In this document: positions 1 through 7,808 of the stretch, in pieces
How positions within the stretch are numbered: position 1 is the first letter of the stretch
Layout of the letters: each line of letters begins with the position of its first letter
The notes under the pieces: generated by a model
The model's database searches: none
The model's input: only the letters and a program-made list of their open reading frames with translations
What the model was told of the DNA's origin: nothing
From: an uncultured Christensenellaceae bacterium
GTDB lineage: Bacteria > Bacillota > Clostridia > Christensenellales > Borkfalkiaceae
Direction of reading: 5' to 3'
Length of the DNA: 64,000 bases
Assembly: GCA_910586945.1 (NCBI GenBank)
Contig: CAJULO010000004.1
Location: 1-64,000 of the forward strand
Translations under genes and position numbers: made by a program

Positions 1-98
1 GTATTATTGGACATAAATCTCAAGGCACGGGTGAACGCGTGTATACACATAAAACAATAGCTGAACTGCATACAACAATTCAGCTATTAGAATATTGA
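1..98 (+). CDS. Tyrosine recombinase/phage integrase, C-terminal fragment
   Basis: Frame 3 of the window start reads the last 31 codons of a tyrosine recombinase and stops at TGA 96-98. The visible part has the GH of the conserved box and, 11 residues later, a VYTH segment whose Tyr is the expected nucleophile. This matches the C-terminus of integrases carried by Clostridia prophages and ICEs. The rest of the protein lies left of the window. The stop is followed at once by five tandem 11-bp repeats (99-153). I infer that a mobile element or its remnant ends at or just beyond this gene; cargo and boundaries cannot be seen. Confidence 0.8.
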   Translation, partial: IIGHKSQGTGERVYTHKTIAELHTTIQLLEY

Positions 99-153
99 TT
101 TGTAACTTTTTTGTAATTATTTTGTAACTAATTTGTAACTTTTTTGTAACTTT
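99..153 (+). repeat. Five tandem 11-bp direct repeats, core TTTGTAAC
   Basis: Copies of TTTGTAAC/T begin at 99, 110, 121, 132 and 143, an exact 11-bp period of about one helical turn. The first copy starts on the base after the integrase stop codon. Only the second copy has a core change (final C to T). Phased repeats next to an integrase resemble arm-type recombinase or excisionase binding sites or part of an att region; that role is inferred. Confidence 0.8.
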
Positions 154-253
154 TTACATTGATTTTATTAAAATTTTGTCGCTTGATTTATTAAATTTAG
201 TATACAAAATCAATAAAAAATATCATTTTTTAGTATTTTTTTATAAATTTACA

Positions 254-1387
254 CTAATGACAAATATCTTTTAATATGTCAAAATATGATTTTTTTACAT
301 CTTGCAAAGCATATATATTTCCTTGTACTATACATTTCTCTTCTAAATAAAGCTCAAAAATGCCTACGACATCTCCCTTAGCAATAGGTAGTTTTACAAT
401 TTGTGGTAAAGATATCTTTTTTATAATACGTTGTTCTTCATTATTTTCAATTGGATAGTATACATCATTGGCCCCACCAATAGCACAATATTTATTTTTC
501 ACATCTGTGGGTAATTCTTTAGGTAAAATTGTTGCATCGAAAACTTTTTGCATGCTATATTTTGCAAAAACAGATTCTAATAATTCTTCACTGCGTTCAT
601 ACATATTAGGACTATTTATAACCACAGCTACAATTTGCATTCCATTTTTTGTAGCAGAAGATACTAAACATCTTCCCGCTTCTTTTGTAAAACCAGTTTT
701 TACTCCATCCGCAAAAGAGTAGTTATATAAAAGTTTATTCTTATTTATAAATAAGCGTCTATCTGTACCTTCTTGTGTAGAAGTTAAATACTGTTTTGTT
801 GAAACTATCTTTCTAAATATAACATTACGCATAGCATAAGCAGAAATTTTTGCCAAATCCTCGGCTGTTGTATAATGATTTTTTACTGGTAAACCATGTG
901 GATTCTTAAAATTACTATTTATAGCTCCCATATTTTTTGCACGCTCCGTCATGATTTGCGCAAAATTCTCAATACTACCGCTATGGTGCAATGCTAAAGT
1001 TTCAGCACAATCATTACCAGAACGAAGCATTAGTCCATATAGCAAATCTTCAATAGTCACCTTGTCATTTTCTTTTAAATAAATACTGGAACCCTCAATC
1101 CCAACAGATTCTTTCCCTACAGTAATGACTTGTTTTAAATCAATATCTTCAATAATTATAATTGCTGTTAAAACTTTGGTGGTACTCGCCATAGGTAAGG
1201 GAATATTGGCATTATTCTTATATAAAACTCTGCCTGTCTGTACTTCAATAACAGCTTCAGCTTTTGAAGGTGTAACAGCTTTTACAGTTTTATATGAAGT
1301 ACAATTATACACATACATCACTAAAACCCCTATAATAATAAACAAAATAAATGCTATTGTTTTTGTAAAAATAAAACACTTTCTCAT
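254..1387 (-). CDS. dacF: D-alanyl-D-alanine carboxypeptidase (DacF-like, peptidase S11)
   Basis: This 377-aa penicillin-binding carboxypeptidase trims the terminal D-Ala of peptidoglycan stem peptides outside the membrane. A hydrophobic N-terminal segment (about residues 9-28) is a signal anchor. The three S11 motifs are present: SxxK at 68-71 (STTK), SGN at 123-125 and KTG at 230-232, followed by the C-terminal beta domain. It is the last gene of a probable operon behind gerW (7-nt gap; the RBS is weak, so coupling is likely). The company of gerW suggests a role in spore cortex peptidoglycan, as for B. subtilis DacF; this is inference. A second S11 enzyme opens the same operon. Confidence 0.88.
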   Translation of the reverse strand: MRKCFIFTKTIAFILFIIIGVLVMYVYNCTSYKTVKAVTPSKAEAVIEVQTGRVLYKNNANIPLPMASTTKVLTAIIIIEDIDLKQVITVGKESVGIEGSSIYLKENDKVTIEDLLYGLMLRSGNDCAETLALHHSGSIENFAQIMTERAKNMGAINSNFKNPHGLPVKNHYTTAEDLAKISAYAMRNVIFRKIVSTKQYLTSTQEGTDRRLFINKNKLLYNYSFADGVKTGFTKEAGRCLVSSATKNGMQIVAVVINSPNMYERSEELLESVFAKYSMQKVFDATILPKELPTDVKNKYCAIGGANDVYYPIENNEEQRIIKKISLPQIVKLPIAKGDVVGIFELYLEEKCIVQGNIYALQDVKKSYFDILKDICH

Positions 1388-1393
1388 AAATCA

Positions 1394-1771
1394 CTACTCG
1401 TTATTTGTAAATTTTTGAATCAATTCTGTTGTTTTTTCAATTAAGTTATCCATGGGATCGCTACAAGCATGTACATAACGGCAACCATTACTATCACTAA
1501 AAATAAAACCTATTGGTTTTAGTGAAACCATTGCTCCATTGGCACCAGCAAAAGGTAAATTTTCTTCATCGTTAATAATGCGTATTTTTGCTATATCACC
1601 ACCCCCTGTCAAATACCCCATATTTGCTTTGCAGATTGGAATAATTTCTGTTCCAGATTGTGTTGTAAAAGGCTTACCTATAATTACATTTGGGTCAATT
1701 AAACCATATACATTTGCTACTGCGGAATCTACAAATTCCGTAATATTATTGATATATTTTTTTCCTTTCAT
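1394..1771 (-). CDS. gerW: GerW/YtfJ family sporulation protein
   Basis: A 125-aa protein of the YtfJ/GerW family, which in B. subtilis is made in the forespore and needed for germination with some germinants. The family core is visible: a GxPF-T-G-EIIPI strand-rich segment and the Gly-rich GGGD turn. The start has an AGAGGA sequence 6-7 nt upstream and lies inside the end of the upstream DUF2953-like gene (26-nt overlap), implying coupled translation. The pairing with a DUF2953-like gene matches the ytfI-ytfJ pair of bacilli. Confidence 0.88.
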   Translation of the reverse strand: MKGKKYINNITEFVDSAVANVYGLIDPNVIIGKPFTTQSGTEIIPICKANMGYLTGGGDIAKIRIINDEENLPFAGANGAMVSLKPIGFIFSDSNGCRYVHACSDPMDNLIEKTTELIQKFTNNE

Positions 1772-2318
1772 TTTTTTCCTCTTTCTTTTTTAAAATTTTT
1801 TCTAAAATAAGCTTCACAAATGCAATGGATAAGATGACTACATTAAAAACCAAAATAAGACGTAAAGTTGCATTTGCTGCATTTTTAGTTTGATTTAACA
1901 GTATATTTGTTTTAAAGGATTGACATTTTTTTCGCGTAAAAAAATAATTTGCAAACATTGTAGAAATAGCTTCAATAGCTGAAACTAAAGTTATTGCTTG
2001 TCCTAAATTTTCTTGTATACCAACTTCAATATTTTGTGCATAGGCAAGCATATAAAATCCTTTCGTAATTTCAAATTTTTTAGGACCATTATGCATTTCA
2101 TTATATGGTAGTAATACTGCCTTTTTTTTTGTTAAATGAAATGCCATTCCTTTATCATATAAAGTTGCATATCCACCATAAATTTTTATAAATTTTAAGA
2201 TATAAAAACTAAAATATATCTTTTGTGTCAATAAATTGATATGCATATTTACTGTGAAAAATATGGGAAATAGTATACCTACTATTGTTATAACTATAAA
2301 ACCTACAATCATTTTCAT
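1746..2318 (-). CDS. DUF2953-like membrane protein (YtfI-like)
   Basis: A 190-aa protein with an N-terminal membrane segment (residues 3-23), a strand-rich middle that resembles the DUF2953 family, and a second hydrophobic segment near residues 152-172 followed by a Lys/Glu tail. No catalytic motif is visible. Function is unknown; the assignment rests mainly on position directly upstream of and overlapping gerW, the order seen for ytfI-ytfJ. It begins 27 nt after the dacB-like gene and so belongs to the same operon. It could also be an unrelated small membrane protein. Confidence 0.55.
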   Translation of the reverse strand: MKMIVGFIVITIVGILFPIFFTVNMHINLLTQKIYFSFYILKFIKIYGGYATLYDKGMAFHLTKKKAVLLPYNEMHNGPKKFEITKGFYMLAYAQNIEVGIQENLGQAITLVSAIEAISTMFANYFFTRKKCQSFKTNILLNQTKNAANATLRLILVFNVVILSIAFVKLILEKILKKKEEKNERKKIYQ

Positions 2319-2345
2319 CCTTTTATGTTATACATAGTACTAAAT

Positions 2346-3509
2346 TTATTTATTAAAATTGTAATTTAACAGTATTTTTTTAATAGAATCATAATATCCT
2401 AACTTGTCTAAATTTTCATTTGCTATAACTTCAACTTTGCTATATTCTATATTGTTTTTATAGACTATAATACTTCCTACACTATCACCTATTTTAATAG
2501 GTGCTTTAATATTATTATTTAATACTAACTCATAAAAAATTTTATCAGTATCATCTTTTTTACAGAAAATAAATACTGAATTTTTGGGACGAATTGCAAT
2601 ATTAGTTTTTTTACCACCTACAATTTTACATTCTATGTTAGTAAGAACTTTATCTTCAAGTACAACTTTATTTATATAATTATTGAATGCATAATCAAAT
2701 AATATTTCACTATTTTCAAAACGGCTTTTACTATCTTTTCCGCCAATTATAACAGATACAACACGCATATTCCCTCTCAATGCTGAAGCAGCTAAACAGA
2801 ATCCTGCCTGTGCAGTATAACCAGTTTTACCCGCATCACACCCTTGATAATGTCGAATAAGTTTATTTGTATTTGCCATTTGTGTAACTCTATCCCCTTC
2901 ATGCTTAAAATCTTGCATCCAAATACTACTAAATGTATAATAATCTTTATGTTTTAGTAATTCTCGCAACATAATAGAGACATCTTTTGCACAAGAATAT
3001 TGCCCATCTTTTGGTAATCCAGTACAATTTACAAATACTGTGTTATACATACCAAGTTCTTTTGCTCTAGCATTCATTTTCTGAATAAAATTTTCTTCAC
3101 TACCAGCAACTTCTTCTGCCATTGCTACACACGAATCATTTGCTGATGCTATAGTAATACTTTTTACAAGTTCCGCAATTTTATATTTTTTATCTGCTGC
3201 CAAAAATACCTGAGAACCACCCATACTACTTGCATTTTTGCTAACTGTAATCTCTTTATCAAAAGATAACCCTTTTTCCTTTGCTTCAAAACAAAGCAAT
3301 AAGGTCATAATTTTACACATACTTGCAATAGGTAGATGTTGCTCTTCATTTTGTTTGTATAAAACAGTACCACTATGAAAGTCACATAAATATGCCGCTT
3401 TACAATTTGTTACCAACTCTTCTGTCCTAGCATTTGTTTTTATTGCTGGTATATTTATGGATAGACAAGTGAGTACTAAAAAAAATAATGCTATCCAAAA
3501 TTTTTTCAT
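2346..3509 (-). CDS. D-alanyl-D-alanine carboxypeptidase (DacB/DacF-like)
   Basis: A 387-aa S11-family carboxypeptidase acting outside the membrane on peptidoglycan. A signal peptide covers about residues 1-28. Motifs are SMCK at 63-66, SAN at 122-124 and KTG at 228-230. I chose the ATG at 3509 because AAAGGAG lies 8 nt upstream; the longer frame begins at a GTG that touches that Shine-Dalgarno sequence. It is the first gene of the operon dacB - DUF2953-like - gerW - dacF. Having two divergent S11 paralogues in one sporulation-flavoured operon is unusual and suggests division of labour in cortex maturation (inferred). Confidence 0.88.
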   Translation of the reverse strand: MKKFWIALFFLVLTCLSINIPAIKTNARTEELVTNCKAAYLCDFHSGTVLYKQNEEQHLPIASMCKIMTLLLCFEAKEKGLSFDKEITVSKNASSMGGSQVFLAADKKYKIAELVKSITIASANDSCVAMAEEVAGSEENFIQKMNARAKELGMYNTVFVNCTGLPKDGQYSCAKDVSIMLRELLKHKDYYTFSSIWMQDFKHEGDRVTQMANTNKLIRHYQGCDAGKTGYTAQAGFCLAASALRGNMRVVSVIIGGKDSKSRFENSEILFDYAFNNYINKVVLEDKVLTNIECKIVGGKKTNIAIRPKNSVFIFCKKDDTDKIFYELVLNNNIKAPIKIGDSVGSIIVYKNNIEYSKVEVIANENLDKLGYYDSIKKILLNYNFNK

Positions 3510-3679
3510 GCATAACACTCCTTTCTCATTCTATAAATATATTTTTTGTATTTTTTATTTTTTCATACCAAAAAAATAAAATAAAGTACTTTCTTTACAA
3601 AAGTACTTTTACAATCCTATTTCTATCAAATAACTAAATTGATATCCACTATTACATATTTATTTAAATTAAATAAAAA

Positions 3680-3701
3680 GGCTTGCAAATATTTGCAAGC
3701 C
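3680..3701 (-). terminator. Intrinsic terminator after ispH/rpsA
   Basis: A perfect 22-bp palindrome (GGCTTGCAAAT and its complement) is flanked by A5 on the left and T6 on the right, so it can work in both directions. It lies 30 nt beyond the stop of the minus-strand ispH/rpsA gene. Confidence 0.85.
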
Positions 3702-3730
3702 TTTTTTCTGCATATCTTTATTAATACTGT

Positions 3731-5833
3731 TTAATTTTTACTATTTAACATCTCAGCAATAGATGCTCCACCTATGCTACTATCTTTCCATTCACGACCT
3801 TCGTCATTTTTAGAAGCATTATTTTTTGAACGACGCATATTATTTTTTCCTGTATATTCTCCCTTTTCTCTAGGTTGCCTAATTTTTGTAATTTCAGGAG
3901 CTGGTAATAGTGCTTTAATGGATAGAGTCATTTTCTTGTTTTCAGGTTCTAGATTTAGAATTTTTACATCTACTTCTTCACCTATGGCAACTGCAGTTGT
4001 AGGATTTTCAAGCCATACATGAGAAATTTCTGATAAATGCACAAGAGCATCTATTCCTTTTTCAATTTCTACAAATAAACCAAATGGTACAATGCGTACA
4101 ACTTTACCATGTACAACATCACCAACTTTATATCTTTCCGCTACAGTATCCCATGGTTGTGGTTGCAATTGTTTATAACCAATAGCTACCTTTTTATTTT
4201 CACTATCAATTTTAAGTACTTTAAATTTATAACTTTCTCCTATAGTTAAAATATCAGTAACCTTTTCAACATTTTGCCATGAAAGGTCAGATATATGTGC
4301 AAGACAATCAAATCCATTTACAGATACAAATGCACCAAAATCAGTTACTCTCTCTACTTTTCCTTCAACAATATCCCCTTCGTGTACATTTGCAAAAAAT
4401 GCTTCAATCACTTTCAATTTTTCAGCTTCGCGTTGCGCTCTTTCATCTGCTATCACTATGCGTTGTGAAGCTATAATTTCCTTCTTAATTTTTGCATCTT
4501 CTTTAATTTCAATTGCTTTTAGGCGTAGCGTTTTACCAATATACTCCTTTAATGCATCGTTAGATACAAATCCATTACGAATTTCACCGCGTGGAATAAA
4601 GATATCATATGAACCAATTTTTGAGATTAAACCACCTTTATTGATATTGGTACAAACAGCAGAAAACTCTGCTCCATTTTTAATTTCAGGAAGAAGTGCT
4701 TCTTCTTTTTTCATTTGCGCTATTGCTTTTTCTGATAATTTTAATGGATTCACTGCAAGTACAATAACTTCAATCTCTTCACCAAGCTTTGCATCAAATT
4801 CATTTTTATTATAACTATCTGTCAACACTTCTTCTTTCGCTAACAAAATTTCTTTTTTGGAATTCGGCAATAAAATATATACGCCTTCATCAGTTGCATT
4901 AGATATAATTCCAGTAACAATTTCTCCTTGTTTAAAATTTGGTGTAGCATTCATTTGTTTTACGATATCTTCCATATTCAAGTTTTCTCCTTGAGAATCT
5001 GTATTTTTTGCCATATTTAACAATACCTCCTGTAACTGTGCATTTGGAGTTGACGCCCCTGACACAACCGCTATATTTTTTAGATTTTTTAAACGATTAT
5101 ATTCAAATGTATGTACATCTGTAATTTTAAATACCGCTTTACAATATTTTTTACAAGTATCATACAAAGTTTGCGTATTACTACTATTTTGTCCACCAAT
5201 AACTAAAATTGCCTCATTCTCTTTTGCCAATTCAGCAGCTTCTTTTTGTCTTCTTATAGTAGTATAACAAATTGTTTTAAAAATCTCAACTGTTTTTGCA
5301 TAATCTTTTATAATTTTTTTTGTTATTTCCTCAAATTCATGCTCTTTATATGTTGTTTGTGCAACTATGACAATATCTTTATCTTTTAAAGGGGAAAAAT
5401 CTTCGTGTATGTTTTCAAAAACATACACTTCGCCACCATCACACCATCCACAAATTCCAACGACCTCTGGATGATTTTTTTTACCAACTATAACAAGCGT
5501 CTTTCCCTCTTTTGTGTATTTTTCAGCAATTCTTTGCGTTCTCTTCACAAAAGAACAGGTACAGTCAACAACTTTGATATTGCGTCTTTCACAGCGTGCA
5601 TAAATATCTTTTCCCACCCCATGTGAACGCAAAATCAAGGTAGCACCATCTGGTACTAAATTAAGGTCATCTACAGTTTGAATACCACGTTCTTCTATTT
5701 CTGCAATAACAGACTCATTATGAATTAGTTGTCCATAGATATATAAATTTGTTGCGTCAATGTCTAATGCTGTGTCAACGGCAAATTTTACCCCATGACA
5801 AAAACCACTATGTTTTGCCAATTTAACTTGCAT
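3731..5833 (-). CDS. ispH/rpsA: Fused HMBPP reductase (IspH) and ribosomal protein S1
   Basis: A 700-aa bifunctional protein. Residues 1 to about 285 are IspH (LytB), the iron-sulfur enzyme that reduces HMBPP to IPP and DMAPP at the end of the MEP pathway; the cluster cysteines are in GFCHG, DCTC and TICYTT, and the RSHG and HPEV motifs are present. Residues about 300-650 hold four S1 RNA-binding repeats, with the best conserved KVxxxxxFGxFV cores at about 490 and 575. The tail is basic. This fusion is well known in Clostridia. The start has AAGGAGG 4 nt upstream. It is followed by a strong terminator and preceded by plsC and cmk, the usual clostridial order. Confidence 0.95.
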   Translation of the reverse strand: MQVKLAKHSGFCHGVKFAVDTALDIDATNLYIYGQLIHNESVIAEIEERGIQTVDDLNLVPDGATLILRSHGVGKDIYARCERRNIKVVDCTCSFVKRTQRIAEKYTKEGKTLVIVGKKNHPEVVGICGWCDGGEVYVFENIHEDFSPLKDKDIVIVAQTTYKEHEFEEITKKIIKDYAKTVEIFKTICYTTIRRQKEAAELAKENEAILVIGGQNSSNTQTLYDTCKKYCKAVFKITDVHTFEYNRLKNLKNIAVVSGASTPNAQLQEVLLNMAKNTDSQGENLNMEDIVKQMNATPNFKQGEIVTGIISNATDEGVYILLPNSKKEILLAKEEVLTDSYNKNEFDAKLGEEIEVIVLAVNPLKLSEKAIAQMKKEEALLPEIKNGAEFSAVCTNINKGGLISKIGSYDIFIPRGEIRNGFVSNDALKEYIGKTLRLKAIEIKEDAKIKKEIIASQRIVIADERAQREAEKLKVIEAFFANVHEGDIVEGKVERVTDFGAFVSVNGFDCLAHISDLSWQNVEKVTDILTIGESYKFKVLKIDSENKKVAIGYKQLQPQPWDTVAERYKVGDVVHGKVVRIVPFGLFVEIEKGIDALVHLSEISHVWLENPTTAVAIGEEVDVKILNLEPENKKMTLSIKALLPAPEITKIRQPREKGEYTGKNNMRRSKNNASKNDEGREWKDSSIGGASIAEMLNSKN

Positions 5834-5897
5834 ACTTCCTCCTTTTATTATAATATTTTTATCGTAAATATTTTTATTGATAAAATTTCTCTATAAA

Positions 5898-6602
5898 TTA
5901 TTCTTGTTTTAATTGTGCATCTAGTCTTTCAAGATATTGATTTGGCAACGGCAATAAAGATTTTTTTAATCTCTTTAAATTTATTTTATTTAACTTTTTT
6001 TGATACTTATCTGCTAAATATCTAAACTTTGTTTTTAACATTGCTCCACGCACTAATTTTTCTGCTTGTTGCAACTCTTCTACCGTAGATTTCTTGCCAT
6101 AAAATTGACTTAAATCCACTATATCTCCAATGATAATTTTTGTACGAATAAAAAAGCGTGTTTTCCGCAAGCAAATGACTGGATAAATCGGGGATTCTGT
6201 CTTGATGGACAACAATGCTGCTCCACCCTTTAATGGTAATAATTCAACATCCTTGCGTTTATTGCGTGTGCCCTCTGGAAACATTGCAATTTTTTCACCT
6301 TTTTTTAAATAACGGATTGCCTGCATTACTGCACTTGCATCATTCCCATCACGAGATACTGGAATCGCTTGCACAATTTCACAGAGATTTCCTATAATTT
6401 TTTTATCAAATAACTCTTGTTTTGCTATAAAATGCACAGGGTCTGGACTAGCACATGCCATATGCACAATATCCCAATTTCTATAGTGATTGCCTACTAA
6501 AATACCTGCACCTGCTTGTATCTTTTCTTTACCAATCAGTTTATATGGCACAATTACCTGTGTAACGGCATTAAAATACCTTTTTAAACTCTTATATGTC
6601 AT
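5898..6602 (-). CDS. plsC: 1-acyl-sn-glycerol-3-phosphate acyltransferase
   Basis: A 234-aa membrane-associated acyltransferase that makes phosphatidic acid for phospholipid synthesis. It shows the PlsC acyltransferase motif I as NHYRNWD (NHx4D, about residues 38-44) and motif III as FPEGTRN (about 118-124). The length is normal for the short clostridial PlsC. It sits between cmk and ispH/rpsA, an arrangement common in Clostridia. It is separated by 34 nt from cmk upstream and 64 nt from ispH downstream, consistent with one operon. Acyl donor preference cannot be read. Confidence 0.92.
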   Translation of the reverse strand: MTYKSLKRYFNAVTQVIVPYKLIGKEKIQAGAGILVGNHYRNWDIVHMACASPDPVHFIAKQELFDKKIIGNLCEIVQAIPVSRDGNDASAVMQAIRYLKKGEKIAMFPEGTRNKRKDVELLPLKGGAALLSIKTESPIYPVICLRKTRFFIRTKIIIGDIVDLSQFYGKKSTVEELQQAEKLVRGAMLKTKFRYLADKYQKKLNKINLKRLKKSLLPLPNQYLERLDAQLKQE

Positions 6603-6636
6603 ATGCTATCCTCTTTTTAACTCCAAATTATACATT

Positions 6637-7797
6637 TTAATGACTATCCATAATAATTTGCATCACTCTTTGCAAAACTTCTTGCAATGTTAGAGAAGTT
6701 GTATCTATTAAAACTGCATCAGTAGCACGCTTTAAAGGAGCAATTTCTCTTTCTTCATCTTGTCTATCCCGCTCTATAATCTCCTTTAAAAGCTTGTTAT
6801 ACTCTACTTTTTCCCCTTTACTCTCAAGCTCAAGCTGCCTTCTCTTAGCACGAATTTCAGCATCTGCAACTAAAAAAAATTTAAATTTTGCATGCGGCAA
6901 AACATTATATCCAATATCTCTGCCATCGACAACACAACTGTACTGTGCAGCAATTTTTTGTTGCATTGTTATCAGTTTTTCACGCACTGTCCGATTTTGT
7001 GCTACAACAGCTGTCGCTAATGCAATTTGTGGTGTCCGAATTTTATCTGAGACATCTTCCCCAGCTACATAAATATACTGTTTTTTATCTTTATATTCTA
7101 TCTGTAATGGCAATTTTTCTATTGCCTTTTGTACTGCATAACAATCATATATATCTATACCTTTTTTGCATAAATAATAGGTTGTCGCTCTATACATTGC
7201 TCCAGTATCTAAATAGTAAATGCCAATTTGCTCTGCCAACATTTTTGCTAAAGTGCTTTTTCCACTCCCTGCTGGTCCATCAATTGCTATATTTATTTTA
7301 TTTAAATCTGTTCTCAAAAATTTTGCTCCTCTTAAATAAATATGCTTTATTGTCTGGCTATTTTGATTCTCCTCTGCTCTTATATCTCCTTGTAAGTTTG
7401 TTGCAAGTTCTAGAATTTGCTTGCAATATTCTTCTACTTTTCCATAATTTTGCATAAAATCTGCAATTTGCAAATTGTGCAAAATATTTTGTAATTGTCC
7501 ACTTGCACCTATGGTACGGTTTATAAATAACAGAAGTCGAATACAATATGGCAAGGCATCTTTTATATTGGGTTCTATCATAGAAAAAAGAGTTGCATGT
7601 GCAAATCCAAATTGTCGTACAAATTTTGCGGGATATGCAGATTGTATATCCATTGTAGAGGCACATAAAATCGTTTGTATATCTTTCTTTTGCAACTTAT
7701 TTTCATCTAAAATAGCAGTGAGTAACTCTTCTACTGCCTTTTGTATCTCTGCTGCACTATCCTTTGCAATAGTTGTTGCTCCGCGGATTGTAAACAT
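6637..7797 (-). CDS. aroH-cmk: Chorismate mutase (AroH-type) fused to cytidylate kinase
   Basis: Residues 1-165 are an AroH-type chorismate mutase (chorismate to prephenate). Counterparts of the B. subtilis AroH active-site residues are Arg5 (RGATT), Glu75, Arg87, Tyr154 (HIYL) and Arg162 (LRTDL). About 49 extra residues lie between Arg87 and Tyr154. The cytidylate kinase follows without a linker from residue 166, with P-loop GPAGSGKS at 174-181, DTGAMYR and DGRDIG motifs; it phosphorylates CMP/dCMP. The ATG at 7797 was chosen over 7839 because it avoids overlap with baiN and follows AGAAGAGAG. I know the separate genes as neighbours but not this fusion as common. An internal Shine-Dalgarno and TTG (7317) could give free Cmk. 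Confidence 0.88.
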   Translation of the reverse strand: MFTIRGATTIAKDSAAEIQKAVEELLTAILDENKLQKKDIQTILCASTMDIQSAYPAKFVRQFGFAHATLFSMIEPNIKDALPYCIRLLLFINRTIGASGQLQNILHNLQIADFMQNYGKVEEYCKQILELATNLQGDIRAEENQNSQTIKHIYLRGAKFLRTDLNKINIAIDGPAGSGKSTLAKMLAEQIGIYYLDTGAMYRATTYYLCKKGIDIYDCYAVQKAIEKLPLQIEYKDKKQYIYVAGEDVSDKIRTPQIALATAVVAQNRTVREKLITMQQKIAAQYSCVVDGRDIGYNVLPHAKFKFFLVADAEIRAKRRQLELESKGEKVEYNKLLKEIIERDRQDEEREIAPLKRATDAVLIDTTSLTLQEVLQRVMQIIMDSH

Positions 7798-7808
7798 ATC
7801 TCTCTTCT

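Noticed and set aside
3584..3612. AAAGTACTTT repeated twice as a possible regulatory hairpin upstream of the carboxypeptidase gene
   Set aside because: Each copy is a self-complementary 10-mer in AT-rich DNA; no link with a promoter or a terminator T tract can be made.
6888..7457. Long plus-strand frame (189 codons) and 7358-7666 minus frame
   Set aside because: Both are shadows of the aroH-cmk gene; their compositions are unlike proteins and neither has a ribosome binding site.
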